Below are positions 1 through 11,339 of a stretch of DNA of 64,000 nucleotides, in pieces. Each line of letters begins with the position of its first letter. The first letter of the stretch is position 1. The notes below the pieces were generated by a model. That model saw only the letters and a list, made by a program, of their open reading frames with translations, was not told the origin of the DNA and did not search any database. A program made the position numbers and the translations under genes. The DNA is from Diploptera punctata (Eukaryota > Arthropoda > Insecta > Blattodea > Blaberidae), in the NCBI GenBank assembly GCA_030220185.1, contig JASPKZ010003424.1, positions 1,116,001 to 1,180,000 of the forward strand, given 5' to 3'.

Positions 1-199
1 CTACATATTCACAAATTATTAATTCACCTGTTGTTCAGCACTAAAATGAATGGTTACGTTGGTGATATCAACTATAGATACTATGGCCGTGACGTAACTG
101 CCGTACTCCCTCTGTTTCGGTGTACAATTAAGTCGCACAGAACTTGTTAGCATGAAACGTACTATTTCGATAGTGTGAGTTAGTTTTAATTAGTGCGCC

Positions 200-258
<59 letters not shown>

Positions 259-279
259 TATTATTATTATTATTATTGA
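200..279. repeat. (ATT)n microsatellite
   Basis: Nearly pure ATT tract with one interruption. Such tracts sit beside LINE tails throughout the window. Confidence 0.95.
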
Positions 280-349
280 AATCATTATTATTTATTAGTA
301 TCGTTGTTATAATTTAGTAACAATTGTATTTCTTTTTAGTATCAATATA

Positions 350-490
350 AAAGTGTCCGGTAGGTGGGCCAAGAATGAAGTGAAAGAATAAGGCAGGTGA
401 ATTATACAGAGAATGATTGGAAAATATTAGCTCAGAATAAGGATGTGTGGTCAGCTAATATTTGCCTGTCTATGAACTTTGGAGTTGGAT
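350..490 (+). mobile_element. RTE1 LINE 3'-end relic
   Basis: Degraded copy of the last coding segment of the RTE1 family, whose better copy is at 8669-11340. The blocks corresponding to GRPRMRW, VDYTGNDWK, LAQ and VW can be followed in order, with stops and frameshifts. Non-functional. The family match is by eye. Confidence 0.75.
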
Positions 491-599
491 GTGTCTGTGA
501 GACAGTGTTACTTATTGCGCCAATTTTATTATTATTTTTAATATCATTATTATTGTTTTAGTTTAGTAACATATGTTTTATATTACTTAGTATTTTACA

Positions 600-900
600 A
601 GATTGTGGCTGTTCCTGTGTTATTATATGGCTCCGAAAATCGACTTTGACTAAAAATTGACTGAAAAATAGAATCTGCAAAAATTAGTTTATAGTTGAAT
701 ATACATTATAAGATAAAAACATGTAACAAATATATTAGGAATGAGCTTAACATAATTAGCTTAACAGAATCAAAGATTACAAAGAAAATCGGTTCGGTCG
801 CATTCAAAGGATGGATCAAGAACGTATAACAAAACATATATTCACACATAAGCCAGACGGGTATAGATGTGTGGGACGGCTAAGAGCACGATGGAGAGCA
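600..900 (+). mobile_element. RT2 LINE 3'-end relic
   Basis: Reads as a broken version of the RT C-terminal region of the RT2 family: an AVPVLLYGSE-like block near 610-640, a RIQRMDQERITKH-like block near 795-835, then HKPDGYRCVGRLRARWR near 845-895. Many frame breaks; 5'-truncated and dead. Confidence 0.6.
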
Positions 901-1109
901 TTTCTCTGCATGAGACAGGAACGAACCTTTTATGGTTAAAACTATGAATAATAATGAAAAGAAAAACTTACTGGTATTAATATTGAAATCTGAGTTCAGC
1001 TTTGTGGTTGAATTTTTAATTTGTATATATGAACCATATCTGCATGGAAATGTCATGATCCAGGAGCCACTATAAAATGGTATTACTAGATTATAAAATA
1101 ATTCCATTC

Positions 1110-1345
1110 CGGTGGTTTAGTGTTCACCATGTTCGCCTTTGGTTCCTAGGTTCGCGGTTTAAATCCTGGCTAGGGTCAGTGGATTTTTCAGGGCATATAG
1201 ATTCAGAATATGGGGTTTATCGATAGGAAACTGATGCTGTGGGTCCCGTGTCCTAAATTCACGACACATTCAAGCCTAAAAAATACTTTCGAAGAAAATT
1301 TGTTGCACCTTTCGAAACCAGATTTGAATTGAGATTCTGAAGTCT
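1110..1345 (+). mobile_element. SINE-2 tRNA-derived SINE
   Basis: Starts with a tRNA-like head (GGTGGTTTAGTGTTCACC resembles box A; GGTTCGCGGTTTAAATCC resembles box B) followed by the family body with 'gatgctgtgggtcccg' and 'cattcaagcctaaaa'. Other copies: 19620, 39282, 48803, 51745, 55740 and, in part, 56755. Likely once Pol III transcribed and LINE mobilised (general SINE knowledge). Confidence 0.7.
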
Positions 1346-1454
1346 TAATTGTTAAAGAGCGTCATTAAATAAAATAACATAACACAGGTATCATGTGTAG
1401 AGATCAGCTTATGGCAGAAATTGCATGTTTAAGAAGCTGCATGGAATTGAATTT

Positions 1455-1560
1455 TTGTGAAGTAGTGGCTTCTGGTTGGGATAACCAGATATAACGGCTG
1501 TGGATCCAACACGCTACCTTCATGTCATTCTTATACTGGAAGGAGGTAGGTCAGACAAGC
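1455..1560 (+). mobile_element. SINE-3 fragment
   Basis: Contains the family signature 'ataacggctgtggatccaac', matching the block at 5430-5500 (ataatggctggggacccgac). Degraded and truncated at both ends. Confidence 0.5.
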
Positions 1561-2504
1561 CATGGATTTTTAGTAAGTTCTTGTGTTTGTCGTGTGATTT
1601 ATGAAGATCGCTGGTTTTAATTTTAACGATGCTGTGAAGTAATAGAATGATTACTGGTAATCCAGAGTTTCCCTTATGATACAAAGAAATGGTGAATTTT
1701 ATGAAATTATTCTTGATAATGAAATTCCAATCCAGAATTTTCCCTTTACCACTAAGGAAAGCCAGGAAAATTCTCAGTCAGGTTGGTCTTCACTGGAGTT
1801 TGATCCAAAATCCTCCCGAATACGAGTCTCAAACGCTACCGCATGAACCAATTCGCCCTTTAGTTTTTGCACATTGTTTCCATAACTTAGCTTCTATAGC
1901 TTATCTCTTTTAATTGAATTAATCGGATAAATACGCTGTAAATGCAGTGGATAAAATTGTTTTATTTAGTGAGCTGGTACGTTCAGTTATTTTGTCTATT
2001 TCCATTGGCGGCATTGTGTGGGAGATATTTGCTGATTCAATTACATCTGTTGTAATTCTGCCTTTGTCATCAGTAATACCAATGCTTATTTTTTACCTCT
2101 TAACGTAATTTAATTGAATCAGTGGCACATGTCATGTAATATTAGGCATCGCAACTTTACGTCTCTTCTTTGTTGCATCCGCAGTCAAACGCAGAGATTA
2201 TTTTTTTAGAAGCCATTAGTATATTCAATTTTAAAAGAAAATGCTAATCAAAGTCTATGTAGTATTTAAATTATTTACTTCATGCTAAACTTAACATGTA
2301 GAGTGTGACATAATTTTAATAGTAAAAACTGTTATAATTTTAATTTTATGCAACAAATATAATAATTTTAGAAAATAATTATTAACGATTTTGACTAATG
2401 ACGAAAGCCGTTTATAATTCTAGTATAAACGTATAAAATAATATATGATCACATTTTGACTTGTTACGGATACCAACAAATGGACAGAAATGTTGAAGTG
2501 ACAT
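1561..2504. other. AT-rich sequence, no feature recognised
   Basis: Short open frames only, none with recognisable domain content. No RNA gene or complete transposon end was seen. A short frame at 1689-1913 looks like chance. Confidence 0.5.
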
Positions 2505-2935
<431 letters not shown>

Positions 2936-2947
2936 AACGTACAGGTC

Positions 2948-3065
2948 ATGATCATCAGTAACAATCGGGGATTAGGCAATTGGTCTGTTCCACTTCAGGA
3001 TAGAAATTGGTCCCTCCTTTGCTTCTTAGGTTGTCCAGGGTCTCTTCGCCCAGTGGGTCTGTAGT
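2948..3065 (-). mobile_element. RT2-like LINE 3'-tail fragment
   Basis: The stretch around 'attaggcaattggtctgttcc' resembles the LINE 3' end at 36898-36960 (attaggcaattgcccgttcc), including an ATC-rich tail just before it. Only the tail is recognisable. Confidence 0.45.
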
Positions 3066-3224
3066 TGAATAGCCTTCAGTGGTAGTATATTGTTTGGAAT
3101 TTTATGGAGGTGTTCATGCTAATTATTTTGGTATATTTTGATGGTTTCAGTGATCATTGGTGTGTTGAGAGCTTTGCGGATATGAGTTACAAGTGAATGG
3201 ACAAAACTACAAAATAATGGATTA

Positions 3225-3480
3225 GTTCTTTATGAGTTACCATGATGTAATAAGAACAATTGAGGTTCGTAGATTATGATGGGGAAGACACGTGGAACAA
3301 TTGAGTAATTAAAGAGAGACGTGAAAACTTCTTTTAGGAAAAATAAAAGGAAGTGTCCAGTAGACAGTCTAAGGATGGAATAGATGATTAACATTAACCT
3401 TGATTTGAACGAGGTGAATTATACAGGGAATTATTGAACACATGAATTCAGTATTACGGAAGTGTCGGAAACTTACGTCC
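3225..3480 (+). mobile_element. RTE1 3'-end relic
   Basis: Follows the RTE1 C-terminal order: a LRWAGHVARM-equivalent block near 3270-3300, KRPVGRPRMRW-equivalent near 3350-3380, and NLDLNEVNYTGN near 3395-3435. Heavily mutated with several stops. Confidence 0.7.
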
Positions 3481-3649
3481 GCATAGCCGTTATATGGGCC
3501 ATTCCATTGTTACAGGTGTGACAAATACAAGTGTCTGCCTTATTAGTTTATTATATATTGTGGCCTTTTTATAACAATACTAGTATTTATGTTATTTTAA
3601 TTTTAAAAGTTGCAGCTTCAATTTTTTATCTAAATATAGGAGAAAATTA

Positions 3650-3778
3650 AGTTTGGGAGGATAACATTAACCATGATATGAGGGAAGTAGATTACACAGG
3701 GGATCAGAATAGGTATGTATGGGAGGAGCTTATGTCCGCGCGGGTTCGATAGTGCCAGTAAGTTAGGAAGTTAGTTAT
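3650..3778 (+). mobile_element. RTE1 3'-terminal relic with tail
   Basis: Short copy ending in the family terminus 'cgatagtgccagtaag', followed by a degenerate GTTA-type tail. 5'-truncated. Confidence 0.75.
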
Positions 3779-3879
3779 AATTATGTTATGTTTCCGACAA
3801 AATTTAATAATAATATTTATGGGATACTGTCATACGAGAAAAAAATATATTAGACATTGAATAGTAGATTATATAAGAT

Positions 3880-4137
3880 ATAAGCAATAAAATTGGTATG
3901 GGCATGTTCGACGAATGCAAGAGGAAATGTTACCCAGGAAAATATTGGAATGGTTTCCACCTGGTATAAGAAGGAAAGGAAGACCTCGAAACTCGTGGAT
4001 GCAAGAAATAACTGGAATGAGAACAACAGGACTAGAGGGTACGGAGTGTATGTATAGAGATGAGTGTAGAAGAAAAATAAAACTTAAGCCACAGAGAGTT
4101 GTGTAAGCATTAAAAATCTGTATATAAATAAATAAAA
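3880..4137 (+). mobile_element. RT3 LINE 3'-end relic
   Basis: Open over 63 codons (3915-4106), reading a C-terminal RT segment: RKILEWFPPGIRRKGRPRNSW, an MQEITGMR block, then RRKIKL. This matches the general LINE C-terminus 'RxGRPxxSWxxxI'. It ends in an AAATAAAT-type tail. Related copies: 18735, 44070, and minus-strand copies at 41330 and 63640. No catalytic domain remains. Confidence 0.75.
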
Positions 4138-4290
4138 TAATAATATTTTTATTTTACCTAGCAGACTTAAGGCCTTAAGGCCTTGTTAACCACTCAACCA
4201 GGTTAGATAAAATTTACAATAATTAGTCTTACACCTAAATTATATTGAACACACATGATTACATAGTATACTTACATTACAATTATTATC
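4138..4290 (-). mobile_element. CR1/L2-like LINE 3'-tail fragment
   Basis: On the minus strand it shows the 'ggttgagtgg ... aaggccttaaggcctt' terminus, similar to the tail at 62030-62110. It abuts the RT3 tail directly, so the two tails lie back to back. Confidence 0.55.
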
Positions 4291-5240
4291 TGCAATATGT
4301 GTTGATTTACTCCATATTTATCGCATTAATAATAGCTGATTTTGTTTTACAAAATATTTATGTTCCTCCTAGACACTGAAAGTTTTGAACCAATTTTTAT
4401 TTTGTTCAACAGTTTTTCTTAAAAAAAATACTTTAAATTTAATTTGGCGTTCAAACACTTTTTGACTGCTTCCTTCAGTTTAAAAATTAATACAGCATTA
4501 TTTCTGCAAAGAAAACTGTTCTCATATTAGTTGTAATTATTTTCGACAACGTAAAGTAATGGTCTATGCAAAATTAAGAAATTTCATTCGACTAAAAGTA
4601 GATAATAGATGCATTACACAAAAATAATAAATTATTTTTATAAAAAAGTTTTGTATATGATCTCTATGAAAGCTAATAGTTCTTTAGTGTAGCGATAATG
4701 AGATATACAGTATGATATTCTAATGTGGACTATATCGCGGGTAACAACAACCTAACACAACATAAAATACACAATACCAAGGTTCAGATAGGCTTTTAAA
4801 GAATTACTCATTATTTGTCGACAGTTTTACAAATTGTGTAAAAACTAAATTTTGGAAATATGATCTAGTAGTTTGTAATAATTGAATTTGGTCCAATTTT
4901 TTATTTCTAAGATATCTCATTACATTCCACACTTCTCTTTCATTTTTAGCTACTGAGTATCAGGATTGAACTATTTTTACAACCATTAACGCAGATATAT
5001 ATTGTCTTAAATGTGGGTTCCGTATAGGCCCATTAAAGTTTTGCCTGAAACTCCTGTAAAATCATAAATATTTATTTTATTTACTTTACGTACTCTATGG
5101 CATAGCCTATCATGTGTTCAATCTCCATCCAATGTTTTATGAATTTTGTTTTAATACTTATCTAAATGATATTAGTGTCGTAATTCAAATCTGGGCGTGA
5201 AAAGACCAACAACATTTTGTAACAGACATATTTATTCAGG
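4291..5240. other. AT-rich sequence, no feature recognised
   Basis: No coding block, RNA gene or repeat end identified on either strand. Confidence 0.5.
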
Positions 5241-5242
5241 TT

Positions 5243-5575
5243 TCGCGTCGTAGCCAGATGGTTAAGGCATGATATCTTGGCACAAAGACACAGGACTTGC
5301 GCTGGTTGGAGTCTTCACGGAGGGAAAACATTTTGACATGGAATTTCGGCCAGTATGCGACCGCTACCCATCTAGCATCGTGAGAAACTTGAGTGGCTAT
5401 AATAAATAGCTGCTCAAGGTTGGAACAAGCTATAATGGCTGGGGACCCGACATGCTGATCACATGTTACCCCTACACTGGCTGCACGATCGTCTACCTCT
5501 ATGTTTAACGCATATGGATGTGAGACCTGTAGCCGGCTGGTAAGTGAAGTGCCTTCGAGGTCTGTCGCGCCATGG
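5243..5575 (+). mobile_element. SINE-3 tRNA-derived SINE
   Basis: Head 'gtcgtagccagatggttaag' has a box A-like tRNA D-arm; the body carries 'ctataatggctggggacccg' and 'acgatcgtctacctctatg'. Minus-strand relatives are at 6285, 43385 and 57225, plus a fragment at 1455. Longest copy in the window. Confidence 0.7.
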
Positions 5576-6284
5576 AGTTTGTTTTGTTTATATTTGTTCA
5601 GACTGGAGTTTCTTTTACGTGCCGTAAATCTACAATACAGTTCTCTTCGTAACGAACAGTTTTATGCCATGATAAAGATTCAGCAGTGTGTATATTTGGT
5701 ACCTCTGTTTTTTACGGAACAAATACTAATGTAAACAATAAACAGTATTATCGTGTTTGATTAAATACAGTAGTGCGGGTTGTTGTTTGGATAGACAGAG
5801 GGATTAAACCGTAATAATTCAGTAAATGGAACTAAGCCTAAATGCCAAAGAGCAAACCAACATTAATTCTTATTCTAAATGCATTAGCGTTAATAGTCTG
5901 TTTTAATGTATCCATTATTTGAGTTTAAAAGGTAAATTATTTGGTTTGTTATTAGTGGAGTTTATATCATGAATGTCGCTGTGACATGGTTTTTGTACGA
6001 TTTAATTTCACCCTAGCGAATTCGGGGATTTTAAACATCTACCTTGCTCTGTGAAGTCCTATGATCCTGGCTTCTTACGAACCAATGATCCAAAGATGTT
6101 CGCCACTGTTTTCTGTATTTCCTACTCCTTGCTCCCCTGCCTATAGACCATCCGCCCCAGGACATTGTCTTGTAGGACCATTTAGTGATATAAGTACTAT
6201 AGGAGGTAGGACGAAATGTAATAAACGAAAAGGAAATACATATTCTCCGTACATCTCGTTAAAACGTGGTTCATATGCGCTTGT
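5576..6284. other. No feature recognised
   Basis: A 114-codon open frame at 6061-6405 has no recognisable motif and runs into a SINE-3 copy, so I treat it as chance. Confidence 0.45.
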
Positions 6285-6400
6285 AGCATGGCACGGCAGG
6301 CCTAGTGGGCCCTTGGCCTATCTCCTTGCTGCTGACCTCACATCCACATGTGTTAATCACAGAGGTGGACGATCATACATGTGGTCATTATGTTCCAAAC
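6285..6400 (-). mobile_element. SINE-3 3' fragment
   Basis: Reverse complement matches 5480-5575: the 'gatcgtccacctctgtg' and 'catgtggatgtgaggtc' blocks appear in the same order. Confidence 0.6.
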
Positions 6401-6562
6401 ATTAATGTCGGTTATGGAAACGAGTCTTAAGTGTAATTTAATACGAAAAATAAGACAAATAAAAAGTAGGCAACCATATGGTTCTACCTCGCGATGTTTT
6501 AAATCGTAAACGTAATGTTTACATTCGTAATCACCTATTTGCAAAACTTTAAACGTATAATT

Positions 6563-6665
6563 CTTTGAGTTTTTAAATTTAAATTCTTTATACCACACCT
6601 CATATCTAGTCTTCTAATTATACCGGTTTCAAAACCTATGTGATTTCATCTTCGGTAATATTTCA
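6563..6665 (-). repeat. Left arm of a fold-back (inverted) repeat
   Basis: One copy of the 65-bp unit plus about 40 bases of outer flank, inverted relative to 7753-7855. Both arms share 'ataggttttgaaac' and 'ataattagaagact' in mirror orientation. See the finding on the 6.56-7.86 kb structure. Confidence 0.85.
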
Positions 6666-6724
6666 ATGTGCAGAATTGTATACAAGTACACAGTAGTACA
6701 GTCTCGAGAAATAAAATATGTGTA

Positions 6725-7332
6725 TAAAATTACATTAACTATCATTTGGGGAAACGAACATATAAAATCAAAAATCGTAATAGACAACAAACCTCTGGAA
6801 CAAGTAACAAATTTCAATTATTTGGGTTGTAATTTTACTATAAACACAAAAAACAGAAAGAGACATAAATATGAAAATGTCGAAATTTCAAATTATATGC
6901 GGCACTATGCATAAAAATTAAAGAATAAAACAAGAAGAGATACTAGACTGAAGTTTTATAAAACATTGGCAGTTCCTGCATTACTTTATGGGAGCGAAAC
7001 TCAGGTAATGACCAATAAATTACAAAGTAGAATACAGAGCGCAGAAATGAACTTTCTTAGAAGAACAAAAGGCTGCACAAGATTGGATCGGATAAAGAAT
7101 GAATATATAAGAACAGAGTTAAATATATGTCCATTGGATGAGAAAATCAGAGAATATAGAGGGAAATGGTTTACACATGTGAAAAGAATGAATGTAACAA
7201 GATTACCAAGAGCAGCATTCAACTATAAGCCAAGAGGTTCAAGGAATGCAGGAAGGCCAGTGAAAAGATGGACAGAACAACTGAGGCGGAACACGCAATT
7301 TTTGCCTAGCCCGTGCAGTGAAGAAGAAGAAC
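6725..7332 (+). mobile_element. RT2 LINE relic (RT C-terminal region)
   Basis: The segment 6966-7337 reads LAVPALLYGSE, then KLQSRIQSAEMNFLRRTKG, HVKRM and NYKPRGSRNAGRPVKRW. These are C-terminal blocks of a non-LTR RT polyprotein downstream of the catalytic site. Upstream, KIVIDNKPLEQVTNFNYLG is readable with frame breaks. A closely similar but longer copy is at 39925. It ends in a short GAA tract (7322-7333). 5'-truncated and non-functional. Confidence 0.85.
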
Positions 7333-7468
7333 TATGATTTGAGGGGAGTATATTATGTAGGGTATTATTGGAAAACATTGGCTCAGGATAGGGATGCATG
7401 GCGAGCTTATGTCCGTGCGGCCATGAACCTACGGGTTCCATAGTGCCAGTGAGTTAGTTAGTTAGTAT
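7333..7468 (+). mobile_element. RTE1 3'-end fragment abutting the RT2 tail
   Basis: Begins mid-coding at the NYDLREVDY-equivalent block immediately after the RT2 GAA tail, and runs to 'catagtgccagtgagttag' with a GTTA-repeat tail. A separate, severely 5'-truncated insertion. Confidence 0.85.
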
Positions 7469-7479
7469 GTATAATATTA

Positions 7480-7855
7480 CTTTAAATATTTCAATATTAC
7501 CGAAGATGAAACCACATAGGTTTTGAAACCGGTGTAATTAGAAATCAGTAATATTTCCATATTACTGAGGATGAAACCACATAGGTTTTGAAACCGGTGT
7601 AATTAGAAATCAGTAATATATCCATATTACTGAAGATGAAACCACATAGGTTTTGAAACCGGTGTAATTAGAAATCAGTAATATTTCCATATTACTGAAG
7701 ATGAAACCACATAGGTTTTGAAACCGGTGTAATTAGAAATCAGTAATATTTCCATATTACTGAAGATGAAACCACATAGGTTTTGAAACTAGTATAATTA
7801 GAAGACTGGATATGAAATGAGGTCTAAAGAATTTTAATTTAAATCTTAAATTAAA
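7480..7855 (+). repeat. 65-bp tandem units and right arm of the fold-back
   Basis: The anchor 'gatgaaacc' recurs at 7505, 7570, 7635, 7700 and 7765, a constant spacing of 65 bases, giving five units. The last unit passes into flank that is the inverted partner of 6563-6620. The first four units are almost identical, so amplification was recent. Confidence 0.92.
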
Positions 7856-7869
7856 CCTCTTAGTGATTT

Positions 7870-8653
7870 TTCCTATAAAAGTTTAAATTATAATTCTTTA
7901 TTCATTCAAAAGTGGATTCATCACAAATCAAGAAGAAAGTGCACCAGTACTTGTCAAAAATTAAAATTAATTAAAAGGATAAAAGTATCTGCATTTTTTT
8001 CAACATGAATAGTCTGTTTAGTTTTCAGCACTTGATCAAACAGCCCACTTGTAGATGCCATTACTCTCTTTTATTTGAAAATATATGTAGAAAGCAGCTG
8101 ACGTTCCTCTAAGTGTGGCAAATGGCGCTTTTCACTCGTTAACTGTCATAGACTCATCTTTACCAATGCATTTCTACGACTTTAGAGCCCTCACTACATC
8201 TTCTAACAAAACGCTTGTTTTCTTCCCATAGCTTTTTAAAGAGAAAAACTTTACTTTTTTACTTCTCTTCCAATTTGTCACGTCAAGATTCTTTAACAAA
8301 AAGCACAACATAAATACTCAAAGACTGGAAGCAAGATGGATACTTAGATAAATTGAAGAGCTCTCTCTCTTCAATGGTGTAATCAATTTATGCGAAGTGA
8401 TTTTAAGCGATTAAGGGAAGAGGATGATCTGAAATGGTGAAAAATGTTTAAAATGTATTTATTTTTCTAATTTTTGAAATGTAGAAATATATCTTGGCAC
8501 ATTAGAAAATCGTTTCAATTTGTATCTTAAATGCGATCAAAGAAGTAATGAAGCGATTATCTATTAATATTTTTTAAACATAAACATTATAAGTCAGGAT
8601 CTAAAAGTATATAATTATTACATAGGAAAACTATTTATTTGTAAATTATTGTT
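7870..8653. other. AT-rich sequence, no feature recognised
   Basis: No gene or repeat family recognised. A small palindrome lies in 'gaagagctctctctcttc' near 8359. Confidence 0.5.
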
Positions 8654-8668
8654 ACAAACTAATTTTAA
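8654..8668. repeat. Target-site duplication of RTE1 (3' side)
   Basis: ACAAACTAATTTTAA, identical to 11341-11355. Confidence 0.9.
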
Positions 8669-8694
8669 CTTACTTACTTACTTACTCACTGGCA

Positions 8695-9478
8695 CTATCG
8701 AACCCGTAGGTTCATGGCCGCACGGACATAAGCTCTCCATACATCCCTATCCTGAGCTAATGCTTTCCAATCATTCCCTGTATAATCTACTTCCCTCAAA
8801 TCATAGTTAATGTTGTTCTCCCACCTCATTCTTGGTCTACCAACTGGGCGTTTTCCTTCTGGCTTTCCTACAAGAAGTTTCCATGCACGTCTTTCATTCC
8901 CCATACGCGCAACATGTCCTGCCCATCGCAGTCTACGGGACTTAACTGTTCTTATTATATCTGGCTTCCTATAAAGACCATGTAGTTCATTGTTATGTAG
9001 TCTTCTCCATTCACCTATCTGTTCATCTCTCTTTGGTCCAAAAATTTTCCTAAGAACTTTATTCTCAAATACTCGTAATCTCCTTTCCTCCCTTAAAGTA
9101 AGAGTCCATGTTTCGCACCCATATAATATAACTGGTAGAATAATAGTTTTATATATTTTCAGCTTAACGTTTTTTGAAAGGAGTTGGGACATCAAAAGTC
9201 TCTGCAATGCATAATAGCATGCATTTCCAGAATTGAGCCTATGTTTAATTTCTTTGTGCATCTCATTCCTATTTGTGATTATTGTTCCTAGGTATTTGAA
9301 TTCAGCCAATTCCTCAAAATTTCCCTCATTTGTCATTAGCTGTCCATTTCCATTATATAATGTATTTCTACGTGTGACCATATATTTAGTTTTACTGATA
9401 TTTACTTCCAGTCCTAATTTCTTAGTGTTACTCAATAGTGTGTGCGTGTTGGCCTTTAGTATCTCCTCGCTATCGGCC
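8695..9478 (-). CDS. Retrotransposon polyprotein, RT thumb and C-terminal region (after frameshift)
   Basis: Continuation of the same polyprotein in another frame. The family-typical LLLADSEE block follows YADDV after an apparent one-base loss, then KKLGLEVNISKTKYM, FKYLGTIIT, LPVILYGCETWTLTLREE, RRLRWAGHVARM, KRPVGRPRMRW and the terminal YVRAAMNLRVR before the stop. The part from the Met at 9435 is 246 codons with no internal stop. This C-terminal region is a hallmark of a large arthropod LINE group, and its function beyond thumb or RNA contact is not established. At least a dozen relics of this segment occur elsewhere in the window. Confidence 0.9.
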
Positions 9479-11339
9479 AGTAGTAGTACACATCATCAGC
9501 ATAAACTAACAGCTTATTAATACCATTCAGTTGTAAGCCTTCCTCATTCTCTAAAGATTTAATGGCATGCTCTAGTACAAAATTAAATAGTAGAGGAGAT
9601 AGTGCATCTCCTTGCTTCAACCCATTCTGGATTTCAAAAGTGTCTGAAAACTGTTTGCCTACACGCACCCTACTCGTTGAGCCATTTAGACACATTCGTA
9701 TAAGTCTAACTAACTTTTTAGGAATTCCGAACTCCAGCAAGATACTATATAACTTCTCCCTCTTAATTGAATCATATGCTTTTTTGAAGTCTACATATAG
9801 TTGATGTACAGTACCATTATATTCCCATTTCTTTTCTAAAATCTGTCTTATACTAAAAATCTGATCTGTTGTAGACCTGTTTCTTCTAAATGCACATTGA
9901 TGATCTCCTAGAATGTCATCAATATAGGGAGTAAGTCTGCTTACTAATATATTTGTTAGAATTTTGTACGAAGTTGAAAGTAATGAGATGCCCCTATAGT
10001 TGTTGCAATCAGTTTTATCTCCTTTCTTATAAATTGGTACGATAATTGATTCCTTCCATTCATCTGGAAGAGCTTCTTTTTCCCAAATCATAGTAAGCAA
10101 CGAGCGTATCTTGTCCATCAATTTTTCTCCCCCTGATTTTATCAGTTCTGCTGGGATCTCATCTGAACCTGATGCTTTATACATCTTCAATTTTTCAATT
10201 GCCATTTCAACCTCTAAAGCACTTGGCTCTGCGACTAGCATTTCTGCTGTCTGTAACTTATCCTCCTCAATGTCCTGTTCTGTATGTACATTTAATAGCT
10301 GATTAAAATAACTTTTCCATCTATTTAATATACTCTTGGAATCTGCAATCATATCCCCATTTTCATTCCGAATTATGTTTGTTCTAGCCTGAAACCCTTT
10401 CTTCTCTATACTAATTCCCTGATATAATTCTCTAATGTTTCTATTTTTTGCATTCATTTCAAGATCATTAATCTTCTCTCTCAAATATTCCCTCTTCTTA
10501 CTCTTTAGTAACTTGGTGGTTTCCCGTCTAACACTACCCAATTGCTCTAAATTTACCTCATTTGGCTCGTGTAACCATTTCATTTTTGCTAGCTTTCTTT
10601 TCTTTACGATGTCGGCACATTCCTCATCAAACCATTTCTTGTTTTGCCTCTTTTTTAAACAACCAATGCTTTCTGATGCTGACAATTTAATAGTATCTCT
10701 TATAGCCTCCCATTCTTTATTTATATCAGTTTCTTCTTCGTTTGCAACATTGTCATCTGAAGATTCCAGTACTTCAAATCTATTAGCAATTTTGATTTGG
10801 TATTCTTGCCGCATTTCATCTTTTTTCAAGTTTTTTAATTCATATTTTACAGAATCATCTTTAGCATTTGTTCCTCTCATAAGCGATAGCCGTTGTCTGA
10901 TTTTCACCCTGACCAGATGATGATCTGAATTGCAGTCTGTCCCTCTAACTGATCTAATATCAATGATGCTACTGTGCCAGCGTTTATCCACTAATACATG
11001 ATCTATCTGGTTCCGAGTTTCTCCATCTGGGGACGTCCAGGTGTATTTATGAATATCCTTATGCTGAAATGTTGTGCTCTTAACAATGAGATTCTTTGAT
11101 GTGGCAAATGTGACTAATCTAACCCCGTTGTCGTTACTATCTTCATGAAGACTGAATTTGCCTATTGTTGGTTTGAATATATCTTCCCGCCCCACTTTTG
11201 CATTAAAATCTCCTAAGACAATTTTCATATGATATCGTGAAAGGCTATCAAATAAGCATTCTAATTCGTCATAGAACTCATCCTTGATCTTGTCATCTTT
11301 ATCTTCTGTGGGGGCATGTACATTTACAATTATAAAATC
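9456..11339 (-). CDS. Retrotransposon polyprotein, endonuclease and reverse transcriptase (5'-partial, frameshifted 3')
   Basis: Would nick target DNA and copy the element RNA in the nucleus. Counting residues from the Met at 11228, the endonuclease shows LGDFNAKVG (5-13), TWTSPDG (63-69), NQIDH (73-77) and SDHH (101-104), which are APE-type motifs. The RT shows WKESIIVPIYKKGDK (391-405), NNYRGISLL, YVDFKKAYDS (478-487, first catalytic Asp at 480), GLKQGDALSPLLFN and YADDV (576-580, the catalytic Asp pair). The frame is open upstream of that Met to the truncation point (FIIVNVHAPTED), so this Met is not a true start. The frame ends 10 codons after YADD because of a frameshift near 9478-9489. 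The continuation is the next entry. All catalytic residues I can check are present, so decay is limited to truncation and one indel. Confidence 0.93.
   Translation of the reverse strand, partial: DFIIVNVHAPTEDKDDKIKDEFYDELECLFDSLSRYHMKIVLGDFNAKVGREDIFKPTIGKFSLHEDSNDNGVRLVTFATSKNLIVKSTTFQHKDIHKYTWTSPDGETRNQIDHVLVDKRWHSSIIDIRSVRGTDCNSDHHLVRVKIRQRLSLMRGTNAKDDSVKYELKNLKKDEMRQEYQIKIANRFEVLESSDDNVANEEETDINKEWEAIRDTIKLSASESIGCLKKRQNKKWFDEECADIVKKRKLAKMKWLHEPNEVNLEQLGSVRRETTKLLKSKKREYLREKINDLEMNAKNRNIRELYQGISIEKKGFQARTNIIRNENGDMIADSKSILNRWKSYFNQLLNVHTEQDIEEDKLQTAEMLVAEPSALEVEMAIEKLKMYKASGSDEIPAELIKSGGEKLMDKIRSLLTMIWEKEALPDEWKESIIVPIYKKGDKTDCNNYRGISLLSTSYKILTNILVSRLTPYIDDILGDHQCAFRRNRSTTDQIFSIRQILEKKWEYNGTVHQLYVDFKKAYDSIKREKLYSILLEFGIPKKLVRLIRMCLNGSTSRVRVGKQFSDTFEIQNGLKQGDALSPLLFNFVLEHAIKSLENEEGLQLNGINKLLVYADDVYYYWPIARRY

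Noticed and set aside
1740..1860. Possible reversed SINE head around 'tacgagtctcaaacgctacc'
   Set aside because: Box-like wording is weak and no family body follows.
6061..6405. 114-codon plus-strand frame as a host gene
   Set aside because: No motif, and it runs into a SINE-3 fragment on the other strand.
9233..10920. Plus-strand open frames of 60-160 codons
   Set aside because: Antisense shadows of the RTE1 polyprotein on the minus strand.
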